A stretch of DNA of 64,000 nt from the NCBI RefSeq assembly GCF_014646575.1, contig NZ_BMNN01000001.1:248001-312000 (forward strand). The letters run 5' to 3'. This DNA is from Halopseudomonas pertucinogena (lineage in GTDB: Bacteria; Pseudomonadota; Gammaproteobacteria; Pseudomonadales; Pseudomonadaceae). The notes below the pieces were generated by a model. It was not told where the DNA came from. It saw nothing but the letters and a program-made list of their open reading frames with translations, and ran no database searches. This document shows, in pieces, positions 38,474 through 48,722 of the stretch (position 1 is the first letter of the stretch; the number at the start of each line of letters is the position of its first letter). Made by a program: the position numbers and the translations under genes.

Positions 38474-39288
38474 GTTATCAGCTCGACGACCTGTTGTACC
38501 TGATGCAGCGCCTGCGTGATCCCGAACATGGATGTCCGTGGGATCTGAAGCAGGACTTCGCCAGTATTGCCCCGCATACCCTTGAGGAAGCCTACGAGGT
38601 CGCCGACGCCATTGCCGCCGGCGATTACCGCCAGCTGGCAGGAGAGGTCGGCGACCTGCTGTTCCAGGTGGTGTATTACGCCCAGCTGGGGCGTGAAGCC
38701 GGACACTTCGACTGGCAGGACGTGGTCGACGGCATCACCCGCAAACTGGTGCGCCGCCATCCCCATGTGTTTCCCGACGGCAACCTGCGTACGCCTCCCG
38801 GCACCCTGCGTCTGGACGAGCAGCAGATCAGCCGGCGCTGGGAGGAGATCAAGGCCGAGGAGCGGGCCGAGCGGGCCGATGCGCCGCAGCAGCTGTCGTT
38901 GCTGGATGACGTACCCCGCGCGCTGCCCGCCCTGAGTCGCGCCCAGAAGCTGCAGAAGCGCGCCGCCGCCAGCGGCTTCGACTGGGATGCGGTCGATCCG
39001 GTCATCGACAAGATTGCCGAGGAACTGGAAGAGGTTCGCGAGGCGATCGGCAGCCGGGATCAGCGCGCGGTGGAGGAAGAGGTGGGTGATCTGCTGTTTG
39101 CGATGGTCAATCTGGCCCGCCATCTGAAGGTCGACGCCGAAACAGCCCTGCGCGGCGGCAATGAGAAGTTCGAGCGGCGTCTGCGCCATATCGAGCGCCG
39201 GTTGCGCGACCAGGGCCGGGCGTTTTCCGAGGTCGGTCTGCAGGAGCTGGACCGGCTGTGGGACGAGGCCAAGCGCGCCGGACTGTGA
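38470..39288 (+). CDS. mazG: Nucleoside triphosphate pyrophosphohydrolase MazG
   Basis: Hydrolyses NTPs/dNTPs to monophosphates, lowering (p)ppGpp effects and removing damaged nucleotides. The 272-residue protein has two MazG domains: LRDPEHGCPWDLKQDF and HTLEEAYEVADAI in the first, EELEEVREAIGS and EEEVGDLLFAMVNLARH in the second, and a C-terminal helix with ELDRLWDEAKR. GTG start overlapping relA. Confidence 0.95.
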   Translation: MSYQLDDLLYLMQRLRDPEHGCPWDLKQDFASIAPHTLEEAYEVADAIAAGDYRQLAGEVGDLLFQVVYYAQLGREAGHFDWQDVVDGITRKLVRRHPHVFPDGNLRTPPGTLRLDEQQISRRWEEIKAEERAERADAPQQLSLLDDVPRALPALSRAQKLQKRAAASGFDWDAVDPVIDKIAEELEEVREAIGSRDQRAVEEEVGDLLFAMVNLARHLKVDAETALRGGNEKFERRLRHIERRLRDQGRAFSEVGLQELDRLWDEAKRAGL

Positions 39289-39429
39289 TCCGCGACATGT
39301 TGTCGCGCAACTCCCTGCCCAGCCCCCGAACTCTGGGCGAAGGCCCCCCTCAAGCACGCGGGAACCGTAGCGCATGCGACGAATATCCAATGCCGAACCT
39401 GCTTGTGCCGAGCCGGTTGTGAGTGTATG

Positions 39430-40192
<763 letters not shown>

Positions 40193-40208
40193 TCGCCTGC
40201 GTATTGCC

Positions 40209-40252
40209 AACAGGGCCCGTGCCGATGTGAATCGCACGGGCCCTGTTGTTTG
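40209..40252 (+). terminator. Rho-independent-like terminator after adk
   Basis: A perfect 14-bp stem (AACAGGGCCCGTGC with GCACGGGCCCTGTT) with an 11-base loop, 16 bases after the adk stop, followed by a short GTTTG. The T-run is short; still the clearest terminator-like hairpin in this part. It also lies just before the tsaB promoter region with a TACAAT hexamer. Confidence 0.7.
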
Positions 40253-40286
40253 CTACAATCGCGCCTTTGTCCCGAGCCCGACCGCC

Positions 40287-40961
40287 ATGACCCCGACACT
40301 GCTTGCCCTGGATACCGCCACCGAAGCCTGCTCAGCCGCCCTGCTGCATCAGGGCCGGATTTATCAGCGCGCCGAGGTCATCCCCAGGCTGCATGCCCAG
40401 CGTCTGTTACCGATGATTGACGAGGTGATGGCGGAAGCGGGCATTGCCCTGGCCGACGTCGATGCCCTGGTGTTCGGCCGCGGTCCCGGCGCCTTCACCG
40501 GTGTACGCATCGCCACCGGCATGGTGCAGGGACTGGCCTTTGCCTGCGACAAGCCGGTGATCGGTATATCCAATCTTGCGGCACTGGCGCAACGGGCCTG
40601 GCGCGAGCACGGCGCGGAGCAGGTCTGCGCCGCCATCGACGCGCGGATGGATGAGGTCTACTGGGGTTGCTACCGGCTGGAGGAGGGTGTCATGGTCCTC
40701 GCCGGCACCGAAGTGGTGAGCGCGCCCGAGCAGGTCAGCCTGGCCCGTGGCTTCGACAGCCCCGCCGGTGCCGGCACCGGCTGGCAATACGCCGAGCGGC
40801 TGGCGGTATCGGTATCCGCCAGCTGGCCCCAGATGCTGCCCGATGCACAGGATATGCTGAGCCTTGCACTGCCCGTCTGGAAATCCGGCCAGCTGCTGGA
40901 TGCCGCCGAGGCACAACCGGTATATTTGCGCGACAAGGTGGCTACGCCCAGGCAAGGCTGA
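40287..40961 (+). CDS. tsaB: tRNA threonylcarbamoyladenosine synthesis protein TsaB
   Basis: Part of the TsaBDE machinery that puts threonylcarbamoyl on A37 of ANN-decoding tRNAs; it scaffolds TsaD. The 224-residue ASKHA-fold protein shows LLALDTATEACSAALL at the start, RLHAQRLLPMIDEVM and FGRGPGAFTGVRIATGMVQG near residue 67. Start at MTPTLLALD follows the previous gap with a -10-like TACAAT. Confidence 0.95.
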   Translation: MTPTLLALDTATEACSAALLHQGRIYQRAEVIPRLHAQRLLPMIDEVMAEAGIALADVDALVFGRGPGAFTGVRIATGMVQGLAFACDKPVIGISNLAALAQRAWREHGAEQVCAAIDARMDEVYWGCYRLEEGVMVLAGTEVVSAPEQVSLARGFDSPAGAGTGWQYAERLAVSVSASWPQMLPDAQDMLSLALPVWKSGQLLDAAEAQPVYLRDKVATPRQG

Positions 40962-41040
40962 CCTTCCGCCTGGCGGTTTTGCCATCGCCTTCGCCGGCGG
41001 CTACCCTTGACAGTACATTCTTCAGTGGAGTCATTCACCG

Positions 41041-41343
41041 ATGCGTCTGGATGGATTTCATCCCGCGGCGCTGCCACCCCGGGCGAAACGGCCCGCGCAG
41101 GTGCCGGCCGAGCAGGTCACAGCCCACACGGCGCCCGCCGCGGTTCAGCCCGCGCGCGCGGTGTCCGCCCAGGTTGTCGAGCGTGCCGCAGCGGTCGGTG
41201 AATACATCCCCGCCCGCCAGGGGGCATCCCAGCCGGTTCACGGCCACGCCAACCAGGCGCTGGCCAGCTACCAGAGCATGGCGGCGTTGACTGATGTCGA
41301 GGACGAGCCCGGCGGGATCTACGGTATCGACGTGTTTGTCTGA
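41041..41343 (+). CDS. Conserved-looking small protein of unknown function
   Basis: A 100-residue protein rich in Ala, Pro, Gln and Val, likely disordered in the first two thirds (AQVPAEQVTAHTAPAAVQPA), with a helical ALASYQSMAALTD and an acidic end finishing GIDVFV. No signal peptide or membrane helix. It lies between tsaB and a DUF72 gene on the same strand, and pseudomonads often have a small gene of this sort there. Function unknown. Confidence 0.6.
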   Translation: MRLDGFHPAALPPRAKRPAQVPAEQVTAHTAPAAVQPARAVSAQVVERAAAVGEYIPARQGASQPVHGHANQALASYQSMAALTDVEDEPGGIYGIDVFV

Positions 41344-42244
41344 CTTGTTTTCCGGCGTACCTGATCCGTCCCCCCGTCTTCTCCTCGGTTGCCCGCTGTG
41401 GGCTGAACCCGAATGGCGCGGTGCGCTCTATTCCTCCACCGCCGACGCCGACGAACGGCTGCATCAATACGGTCAGGTGTTCGACGCGGTGGAGGGCAAT
41501 ACCACCTTCTATGCCCTGCCCACGCTGGACACAGTGCGGCGCTGGGCCAGTCTGCTGCCGGTCGGGTTCCGGTTCTGTGCCAAGCTGCCCCGGGAGGTCA
41601 GCCACGGCGACCGGCTGGACCTCCATCATCCCGAGCTGCAGCGGTTCTTCCGGCATATGGCGCCGCTCGAGCAGCGTCTGGGTCCGATATGGCTGCAACT
41701 GCCCGCGCGGTTCGGGCCGCAGCATCTCGAAGAGCTGCCGGCGTTTCTCGATGCCCTGCCGGGTGATTACCGCTACGCGGTAGAAGTACGCCACCCGCAC
41801 TTCTTCCTCAAGGATGACCGTGAGCGGCGGCTCAACCGCCTGCTGCACGAGCGGGGCATCGAGCGCGTCATGTTCGACAGCCGCGGCCTGTTCGCCAGCC
41901 GGCATACCGATCCCGCGACACTCGATGCGCAGAGCAGGAAGCCGCGGCTGCCGGTACACGCGGTAGCGCTGGCGGAGCATCCCACGGTGCGTTTCATTGC
42001 CGGGCTGGACAACAGCCAGAGCCTGCACTGGCTGGAGCCCTGGGTGGCCAAGTGCGCCCAGTGGCTTGGCGAGGGGCGCAGTCCGATGGTGTTCATGCAC
42101 ACCCCGGACAATCGCCTGGCTCCGCAGCTGGCGCGCCTGTTTCATGCCCGTCTGGCTGAGCGGTTGCCCGACCTGCCGCCGATGCCCGACTGGCCCGGTG
42201 AACTCGAACAGGCGTACGCGCCCGAGCAGGGCGGGCTGTTCTAG
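41336..42244 (+). CDS. DUF72 family protein
   Basis: A ~302-residue TIM-barrel-like protein of DUF72 (YecE family), function unknown. Seen are [39 protein letters not shown], and [13 protein letters not shown]. The start is uncertain: TTG at 41336 gives [12 protein letters not shown] and a short overlap with the previous gene; ATG at 41294 would add 14 residues over it; TTG at 41345 is shorter. rsmJ follows after 52 bases. Confidence 0.8.
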   Translation: MSDLFSGVPDPSPRLLLGCPLWAEPEWRGALYSSTADADERLHQYGQVFDAVEGNTTFYALPTLDTVRRWASLLPVGFRFCAKLPREVSHGDRLDLHHPELQRFFRHMAPLEQRLGPIWLQLPARFGPQHLEELPAFLDALPGDYRYAVEVRHPHFFLKDDRERRLNRLLHERGIERVMFDSRGLFASRHTDPATLDAQSRKPRLPVHAVALAEHPTVRFIAGLDNSQSLHWLEPWVAKCAQWLGEGRSPMVFMHTPDNRLAPQLARLFHARLAERLPDLPPMPDWPGELEQAYAPEQGGLF

Positions 42245-42296
42245 GCTGGCCTGTGCTGCGGTACACTGCTGCCCTTTTCTCCTGATCAGGATTGCC

Positions 42297-43088
42297 ATGA
42301 CCGACTCAGCCCCCGGAACCGTTGCCGTCAGCTGGCTTGTGCCCGGGTTGCAGCAGGCCGCCAGTGAGCTGGCCGGCCGCCTGGGTCTGCCGCTGCAGGC
42401 ACCCGACGATGCTACGGCAGAGATGCTGCTGCAGCTGGGCGAGGACGGCCTCAGCCTGCGCGCCACCGCAGAGGACGCGCCCGGGGCGATCCGCGTGGAT
42501 TTTGTCGAGGGCGCGCTGGCCCACCGGCGCCAGTACGGCGGCGGCGCCGGGCAGATGGTCGCGCGGGCGGTCGGTATTCGTGGCGCGCTGCGGCCCCGGG
42601 TGCTGGATGCAACAGCCGGTCTGGGGCGGGACGCGTTCGTGCTGGCTTCGCTGGGATGTGATGTCGTGCTCATCGAACGCCAGCCGGTGATCGCCGCATT
42701 GCTCGCCGACGGGCTTGAACGGGCCCGCCATGCCGGCGGTGAGGTGGCCGAGATAGCCGGGCGGATGCAGCTGCTGGCGGGGGATGCCATCGAGCTCATG
42801 GCGGACTGGAGCGAGCCGGCGCCGGAAGTGATCCACCTCGATCCGATGTTCCCCGAACGGCAGAAGTCCGCCCTGGTGAAGAAGGAAATGCGCCTGTTCC
42901 GGCCGTTGGCAGGGGACGATGCGGATTCGCCGCAGTTGCTGGAAGCGGCGCTGTGGCTGGCCAGCCACCGGGTGGTCGTCAAGCGCCCGCGCAAGGCCCC
43001 GGCGATCGAGGGCCCGGCGCCCACGGCACAGATGAATGGGCAATCCAGCCGCTACGATATCTACGGCAAGAAGAAACTCGGTACCTGA
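42297..43088 (+). CDS. rsmJ: 16S rRNA (guanine-1516-N2)-methyltransferase RsmJ
   Basis: SAM-dependent methyltransferase of the YhiQ family that methylates G1516 of 16S rRNA. The 263-residue protein has the SAM site [20 protein letters not shown] near residue 100, [14 protein letters not shown], the catalytic [18 protein letters not shown] near 183, and [16 protein letters not shown] -10-like hexamer lies 35 bases upstream. Confidence 0.95.
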   Translation: MTDSAPGTVAVSWLVPGLQQAASELAGRLGLPLQAPDDATAEMLLQLGEDGLSLRATAEDAPGAIRVDFVEGALAHRRQYGGGAGQMVARAVGIRGALRPRVLDATAGLGRDAFVLASLGCDVVLIERQPVIAALLADGLERARHAGGEVAEIAGRMQLLAGDAIELMADWSEPAPEVIHLDPMFPERQKSALVKKEMRLFRPLAGDDADSPQLLEAALWLASHRVVVKRPRKAPAIEGPAPTAQMNGQSSRYDIYGKKKLGT

Positions 43089-43181
43089 ACCTCGCGGCGT
43101 GTCCCTTGCGCCAGAATCACAACTGCCCCAGTATGCATGCTGCAACCAACAATAATATGCCCCGAGGCAAAGAGGTTCATC

Positions 43182-44009
43182 ATGCGTCCGCTTACTCCTG
43201 ATACGCTCGATATCCGGCCGCGCCGGCTGGACGTTTCCCTGCCCGACCCGCTGCAACGCTGGTGGCTCGGCAATGATCCGTTCCGCAGCCACTTCTTCAA
43301 TTCGATGTCGGTACTGTTCCCCGACGGCGAACAGTTCTTCATCGACTCGGTACGCCATTTCCGCGATCAGGTCAGCGACCCCGAACTGCAGCAGCAGATC
43401 CGTGGCTTCATCGGTCAGGAAGCCCACCACAGTCGCGAGCACATAGAATTCAATCAGCGTCTCAGTGACCTGGGCTACGATATCGGCAAGCTTGAGCGGC
43501 CGGTCAAGCGCCGTATCCGTTACGTCAACAAGCACTTCACGCCGCAACGCCGGCTGGCAGCCACTGTCGCCATGGAGCATTTCACCGCCATCATGGCCGA
43601 TGCGGTACTGCGTGAGCCCCAGTGGCTGGCCGATGCCACGCCGGAGATGAGGCGACTGTGGCGCTGGCACGCGCTGGAAGAGACCGAGCACAAATCGGTA
43701 GCCTTCGATGTATACATGCAGGTGTGCGGGGATCGACGCCTGCTGCGCAGGGCGATGCGGCAATCCACCTTCTTCTTCCTGCGCGATGTCACCATCGGCA
43801 CACTGCACATGCTGCGCCGGGACGGGCAGCTGACCCCGGCGGTCTGGTGGCGCGGGATGCGCTGGCTATGGGGGCGGGACGGCTTCTTCCGCCGTCTGCT
43901 CGGCGTGTACCGTGACTTCTACCGCGACGATTTCCATCCCTGGCAGCACGATAACCGCGCCCTGATGGAGGAAGTCGCCGGGGAATACACCGCCACGCTG
44001 GTGCGCTGA
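43182..44009 (+). CDS. PF10118-type putative metal-dependent hydrolase
   Basis: A 275-residue cytosolic protein of the family annotated as predicted metal-dependent hydrolase (PF10118). Likely metal ligands occur in a di-iron-like pattern: FIGQEAHHSREH near residue 79, AMEHFTAIMAD near 130, and WHALEETEHKSVAFD near 163. The carboxylate/His pairs resemble ferritin-like di-iron carboxylate proteins. The ATG chosen has GAGG; an upstream ATG 15 codons earlier is less likely. Substrate unknown; convergent with plsB. Confidence 0.82.
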   Translation: MRPLTPDTLDIRPRRLDVSLPDPLQRWWLGNDPFRSHFFNSMSVLFPDGEQFFIDSVRHFRDQVSDPELQQQIRGFIGQEAHHSREHIEFNQRLSDLGYDIGKLERPVKRRIRYVNKHFTPQRRLAATVAMEHFTAIMADAVLREPQWLADATPEMRRLWRWHALEETEHKSVAFDVYMQVCGDRRLLRRAMRQSTFFFLRDVTIGTLHMLRRDGQLTPAVWWRGMRWLWGRDGFFRRLLGVYRDFYRDDFHPWQHDNRALMEEVAGEYTATLVR

Positions 44010-44043
44010 CGGGCGGAACACCGCCGGTGTTGCCGGCGGCAGG

Positions 44044-46512
44044 TCAGCCGGCGCTGCGGGCCACCTGCCGGATCGACAGGCGGATCTCGGCGCTGAGCAC
44101 CCGTCGGGCGGTGTTTTCGGCGATGTCTTCCAGCTCGGGCAGGTAATGCAGACGACCTTCTGCGTCCGCGCTGAGCACCTCGAAGTCCCGCAGCCGCTGG
44201 ATGAACTGGCGGAACAGGGTCTTGTCGAAGAACTCCGGCGCGTTCAGTCCGTGCAGGATGGACAGGCGCTGGGCCATGACGGTGCACAGTGCCTCCAGCT
44301 GTTCTGCGGTGAGGCTGCCGTTGGGGTTGTTCAGCAGCAGCGCCGCGACCATGTAGAAACGCTCCAGCATCTGAATGATGCTGCGTGCCAGCAGCGTCAG
44401 CAGCACGAACTCGCTGGAGGCGGTATCCGGACGCTGGATCTGGCCATTGTCCTCCTGCAGCAGGCCACAGTCGATCAGCGCATCCACGTGGCGCTGGATG
44501 ACCCCGGACAACTCCTCTTCCTGCCAGTGCATGAACAGCTCGCCCTGCAGATAGGGATACAGGGCGCCGGCCAGCCGCTCGATCTGCTCGCGGTTCATCC
44601 GCGGATTGTTCAGGAACAGGCTGGCGATGAGCGCCGGCAGGGCGACCAGATGCAGGATGTTGTTGCGGTACCAGGTCATCAGCACTGCCTGCGGCTCGTC
44701 CAGATAGAGGATCTCCCCCAGCGCATCGGACTGGCGCCCCATCATGCCCATCGACTCGACGTGCCGTATCTGCTCCTGGCCGCTCATTGCGGACAGCGTG
44801 ACGTTGGCGCTGTAGGGCGCGGCGCGCAGCAACTGGGTGAAGGTGTCCAGCGTGCGGGCCAGGGTGGCTTCATCCAGGGCCAGTCGCCGTGTCGACAGCA
44901 TGACCAGGGCGACCATGTTCACCGGGTTGACATCGGCCGCGGCATTGATGGCGGCGCCAAGGGTGCGGGCCAGGTGGGAGGTGATCTCCGGCAGCCAGTC
45001 GGGGCGGTAGTCGGGGGCGTCGCGCTGCTCGCGCCAGTCCGGCTGGTGGCGGTCGAGAAATTCGCTGAGCGCCACCGGCTCGCCGAAATTCACCGCCACT
45101 TCGCCGAACTTCAGTTTGAGTGCCGACAGGACCCGGAACAGATCGAACACCGATTCCTTCTTCTTCGCCTGGCCGCGCAGTTCGCCGAGGTAGGTACGAC
45201 CTTCCAGCACCCGCTCGTAACCTATGTACACCGGCACGAACACGATAGGGCGGCGGGACGAGCGCAGGTAGCTGCGCAGGGTGATGGCCAGCATGCCGGT
45301 GCGTGGATCCAGCAGCCGCCCGGTGCGCGAACGGCCGCCCTCGATGAAGTATTCCACCGGAAAGCCGCGGCTGTAGAGCAGATGCAGGTATTCATTGAAC
45401 ACCGCGGTATACAGCTGGTTGCCGCGGAAACTGCGGCGCATGAAGAAGGCACCGCCGCGGCGCAGGATGCTGCCGATGACCGGCATGTTGAGGTTGATGC
45501 CGGCGGCGATATGGGGCGGCGTCAGGCTGTTGCGAAACAGCAGGTAGGACAGCAGCAGATAGTCGATATGGCTGCGGTGGCAGGGCACATAGATGATCTC
45601 CTTGCCCTGGGCGATGTCCTGCACGTTGGCCAGATTGTTCACCCTGACGCCGTCGTACAGCTTGTTCCAGAACCAGGACAGCACCACCTCGAGAAAGCGG
45701 ATGATGGTGTAGGTGAAATCCGAGGCAATCTCGTTGGCGTAACGGGCGGCCCGCTCCTGAGCCCTGTCGATGCTGATATTCTGCTCCGCGGCTTCGCGTT
45801 CGATGGCGGCGCGCACCATCTGACCCTGCATCAGGCCCTTGAGCAGGGTGTTGCGATTGAACAGGTCCGGCCCGACCACCGCCTGCCGCTGCTCGCGGAA
45901 ATGCACCCGCAACAGGCGGCTGACCTTGCGCAGGTTGCGGTCATGGCCCAGGCTCTCCTCGTTCAGCTGCCGCAGGGACAGCGGCTCGCCGAAACTGACG
46001 CGGATCTTGCGGCCATGCACGAGGATCGCGAAGAACTTGCGCAACTTGCCGCCCACGCCGGCCTTGTAGGCAAACAGCAGCTTCAGCGGGGACGACTCGA
46101 CATCCGGCGACTGACCCCAGAACACGGTGACCGGCACCAGCTGGACATCCGGTGTGACACGCAGCTCCACGGCCGTGAGTGCGCGCAGCAGCCGGGGGGC
46201 GCGCTTGCGCGGGTCGGGCCGGCCGCTCCAGGGCAGCTCGCCGGTCAGATAGAAATAGGATTCTTCCTCTTCCAGGCTGCCGCCCGGTGGCAGGATCGGT
46301 CGTGGCAGACCCAGGCGGGTACACTCCCGGTCCAGCACCAGCAGGTCGGAGAAGGAACGGTCCGGGAGGACATAGAGTATCGGTCGGTCGGGAGCGGGCA
46401 GCACCCGGTTCATGGGGTCACCGATACTTTCGGCTCGGGCCCAGAAGAACAGCAGGCTGCGCATGAAGGTGAAGCGCAGGCGCCCGAACAGTGACGAATA
46501 GACAGCGGACAT
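44044..46512 (-). CDS. plsB: Glycerol-3-phosphate 1-O-acyltransferase PlsB
   Basis: Inner-membrane enzyme that puts the first acyl chain on glycerol-3-phosphate for phospholipids, using acyl-ACP/CoA. The 822-residue protein has the catalytic [18 protein letters not shown] (HX4D) near residue 307, [33 protein letters not shown], and [13 protein letters not shown], the four acyltransferase blocks in order. Start at [10 protein letters not shown] follows GGGAG; 28 upstream codons have no support. Confidence 0.96.
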   Translation of the reverse strand: MSAVYSSLFGRLRFTFMRSLLFFWARAESIGDPMNRVLPAPDRPILYVLPDRSFSDLLVLDRECTRLGLPRPILPPGGSLEEEESYFYLTGELPWSGRPDPRKRAPRLLRALTAVELRVTPDVQLVPVTVFWGQSPDVESSPLKLLFAYKAGVGGKLRKFFAILVHGRKIRVSFGEPLSLRQLNEESLGHDRNLRKVSRLLRVHFREQRQAVVGPDLFNRNTLLKGLMQGQMVRAAIEREAAEQNISIDRAQERAARYANEIASDFTYTIIRFLEVVLSWFWNKLYDGVRVNNLANVQDIAQGKEIIYVPCHRSHIDYLLLSYLLFRNSLTPPHIAAGINLNMPVIGSILRRGGAFFMRRSFRGNQLYTAVFNEYLHLLYSRGFPVEYFIEGGRSRTGRLLDPRTGMLAITLRSYLRSSRRPIVFVPVYIGYERVLEGRTYLGELRGQAKKKESVFDLFRVLSALKLKFGEVAVNFGEPVALSEFLDRHQPDWREQRDAPDYRPDWLPEITSHLARTLGAAINAAADVNPVNMVALVMLSTRRLALDEATLARTLDTFTQLLRAAPYSANVTLSAMSGQEQIRHVESMGMMGRQSDALGEILYLDEPQAVLMTWYRNNILHLVALPALIASLFLNNPRMNREQIERLAGALYPYLQGELFMHWQEEELSGVIQRHVDALIDCGLLQEDNGQIQRPDTASSEFVLLTLLARSIIQMLERFYMVAALLLNNPNGSLTAEQLEALCTVMAQRLSILHGLNAPEFFDKTLFRQFIQRLRDFEVLSADAEGRLHYLPELEDIAENTARRVLSAEIRLSIRQVARSAG

Positions 46513-46596
46513 GGTGCTCCCCCGAGCATTCAACCGGCCAAGATCAGGGCGGATTGTAACAGTTTTTCTCCGCCACCCGAGGGGGGATAATCTCAC

Positions 46597-46782
46597 ATCG
46601 CCATATTGCAGACCGGCCGGCCACGCCCAGGCGTGTCGAGCAGGTGCGTTTCACCGGCAATGGCGCCGAATACTAAGGGAAAGAGCGGCGCGAAGCTTCC
46701 GGAACTGCTGTCGAGCCATCCCGGTACTGCGGAGCGGATGGAGCGGTTCCTCGCCTGGGAGGGGACTATCAGCCCGCCCTGA
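46597..46782 (+). pseudogene. Possible decayed coding remnant (M48 peptidase-like tail)
   Basis: An in-frame 61-codon stretch with no start codon at its head. Its first part reads [12 protein letters not shown], vaguely like the N-terminus of class I glutamine amidotransferases; its last part reads KLPELLSSHPGTAERMERF before a stop, which resembles the SSHP...R ending of M48 metallopeptidases. It may be the fused leftover of two deleted genes. The evidence is short motif likeness only. Confidence 0.25.
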
Positions 46783-46824
46783 CTATCTGTTACCGTGCTC
46801 CGCATGTCAGCGCCCACAGGGTGG

Positions 46825-46853
46825 TTGAAATACGGAATATGGGTTCATATATT
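46825..46853 (+). promoter_or_regulatory. Sigma-70 promoter of the ABC exporter operon
   Basis: TTGAAA, exactly 17 bases, TATATT: near-consensus hexamers at ideal spacing in an otherwise GC-rich region. It points into the GldA-like gene and implies a 5' leader of roughly 185 bases. Confidence 0.65.
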
Positions 46854-47045
46854 TTCTGACTCGAGCGCTGATCCATCGATTCCTGTCACGGTGGGCTGTC
46901 AGGATGCTGCCTCCGCGTGATGCCCTCCGGGCTGTGTGATCGCATCCGGACCGTCCCCCTTGCCTGCACAGTGGATGTGTTCTGCGCCTTGCGGCGACCA
47001 TGGACTGCCGTGGCGTCAATATTTCTGGGGGAAGTGGAAGAGGTC

Positions 47046-47975
47046 ATGATAAAGATAAACAGCCTGACCAAACGTTTCGGCGAGCATGTCGCCGTGGACA
47101 ACCTGTCATTCGAAGTGAGCCCGGGGGAGGTGCTGGGGTTTCTCGGCCCCAACGGAGCCGGCAAGTCCACCACCATGAAGATGCTGACCGGTTTCCTGAC
47201 ACCGGATGGCGGCAGCGCCTCGATCTGCGGTTTCGATATCGGCACGCAGACCCTGCAGGCGCAGCGGCAGATGGGCTATCTGCCCGAGGGTGCACCCTGT
47301 TACGGCGACATGCGCGTGCGCGGATTTCTCGAGTTCATCGCTGAGGTGCGCGGACTGCGCGGCGCCGAGCGGCAGCGGCAGGTAGCCCGTGCCGTGGAGC
47401 AGCTGCAGCTGGAAGGCGTGCTGGGTCAGACCATCGAGACACTGTCCAAGGGCTTCAAGCGGCGGGTCGGCCTGGCGCAGGCGATCCTGCATGATCCGCA
47501 GGTGCTGATTCTCGATGAGCCTACCGACGGCCTCGATCCCAACCAGAAGCACCAGGTGCGTGGGCTGATCCAGCAACTGGCCAGCGACAGCAACAAGATC
47601 GTGGTGATCTCCACCCATATTCTCGAGGAAGTCAGCGCGGTGTGCTCAAGGGCGGTGGTGATCGCCCATGGCCGGCTGCTGGCCGACGGCACGCCGGATG
47701 AGCTGGAAGCCCGATCCCGCTACCACCAGGCAGTGACGCTTTCCCTGCAGCAACCCGTCGATACCCAACCGCTGCTGGCGTTGCCCGGTGTGCAGGGCGT
47801 GGAGCTGGCCCGTGACGGGCATCAGGTCACCGTACTGGCCGCGCCGGGTGCGGTGATCTTCCCCGCGGTGGGCGAGCTGGCGCGTCAGCAGCAATGGCAG
47901 GTTCAGGAATTGTCAGTCGAGCGCGGACGTCTGGATGAAGTGTTCCGTCGTCTGACTGCGGAGGAGGCCGCATGA
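47046..47975 (+). CDS. ABC transporter ATPase (GldA type)
   Basis: A 309-residue ABC ATP-binding protein with Walker A GPNGAGKSTTMKML near residue 37, Q-loop region YLPEGAPCYGDM, a signature replaced by LSKGFKRRVGLAQAI, Walker B ILDEPTDGLDPNQ near 157, and the H-loop STHILEEV. The C-terminal ~80 residues form the extra domain typical of exporters of the NatA/GldA kind. It is followed by the permease with a 4-base overlap. Confidence 0.9.
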   Translation: MIKINSLTKRFGEHVAVDNLSFEVSPGEVLGFLGPNGAGKSTTMKMLTGFLTPDGGSASICGFDIGTQTLQAQRQMGYLPEGAPCYGDMRVRGFLEFIAEVRGLRGAERQRQVARAVEQLQLEGVLGQTIETLSKGFKRRVGLAQAILHDPQVLILDEPTDGLDPNQKHQVRGLIQQLASDSNKIVVISTHILEEVSAVCSRAVVIAHGRLLADGTPDELEARSRYHQAVTLSLQQPVDTQPLLALPGVQGVELARDGHQVTVLAAPGAVIFPAVGELARQQQWQVQELSVERGRLDEVFRRLTAEEAA

Positions 47976-48706
47976 AAAGTCTGGGAGTGATCTTCAAGCG
48001 CGAGCTGGGCAGCTATTTCGCCACCCCGCTGGCGTACATCTTCATCGTCATCTTTCTGGTGCTGTCGGCGGTATTCACCTTCTATCTGGGCGGCTTCTAT
48101 GAAGGCGGCCAGGCGGACCTGATCCCGTTCTTCAACTTCCATCCCTGGCTGTACCTTTTCCTGGTACCGGCGGTAGCCATGCGCCTGTGGGCGGAAGAGC
48201 GCAAATCCGGGACCATCGAGCTGCTGATGACCCTGCCGGTCTCGCGCAGCGACATGGTACTGGGCAAGTTCCTCGCCGCCTGGGTGTTCGTCGGCATCGC
48301 ACTGCTGCTGACCTTTCCGATCATCATCACGGTGAACTACCTGGGTTCGCCGGACAACGGCGCGATCTTCACCGGCTACCTGGGCAGCTGGCTGCTGGCC
48401 GGCGGTTATCTGGCCATCGGCTCGTGCATGTCGGCGCTGACCCGCAACCAGGTGATCGCCTTCATCCTCAGCGTGGTGGCCTGCTTCGTGTTCATCGTCA
48501 GCGGCTTCCCGCTGGTGCTCGACCTGTTCAGCGGCTGGGCTCCCCAGTGGCTGCTGGACACCATTGCCTCGCTCAGTTTCCTGATCCGCTTCGATGCCAT
48601 CAGCAAGGGCGTGCTGGACCTGCGCGACCTGTTGTATTTCATATCGCTGATGGCCGCCTGGCTGCTGGCCACGGCGATCGTCATCGACCTGAAGAAGGCC
48701 GATTGA
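47972..48706 (+). CDS. ABC transporter permease (GldF type)
   Basis: A 244-residue inner-membrane protein with six helices (ABC-2 type), starting KSLGVIFKRELGSYFATPLA and containing ERKSGTIELLMTLPVSRSDM near residue 75, a hallmark of GldF/NosY-like permeases. Pairs with the ATPase upstream and the auxiliary protein downstream. Confidence 0.9.
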   Translation: MKSLGVIFKRELGSYFATPLAYIFIVIFLVLSAVFTFYLGGFYEGGQADLIPFFNFHPWLYLFLVPAVAMRLWAEERKSGTIELLMTLPVSRSDMVLGKFLAAWVFVGIALLLTFPIIITVNYLGSPDNGAIFTGYLGSWLLAGGYLAIGSCMSALTRNQVIAFILSVVACFVFIVSGFPLVLDLFSGWAPQWLLDTIASLSFLIRFDAISKGVLDLRDLLYFISLMAAWLLATAIVIDLKKAD

Positions 48707-48722
48707 GGCAAGGAGAACAAGA

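Larger units (their letters stand above)
46513..47045 (+). other. 533-base gap between plsB and the ABC operon
   Basis: Divergent intergenic region. The first half may hold a decayed coding remnant, and a sigma-70 promoter sits in the middle; each is listed separately. The last ~190 bases up to the ABC ATPase start form an untranslated leader with several short GC-rich inverted repeats but no recognised riboswitch. No tRNA or repeat element is seen. Confidence 0.6.

Noticed and set aside
40209-40252. REP-type repeat reading of the hairpin after adk
   Set aside because: A single perfect stem close to the stop codon with T residues after it is better explained as a terminator, and no second copy was noticed.
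44146-46494. Long plus-strand open frame opposite plsB (782 codons)
   Set aside because: It mirrors the catalytic gene on the other strand; high GC at third positions keeps antisense frames open, and its composition (His/Gln/Gly/Ala-rich) is typical of such shadows.
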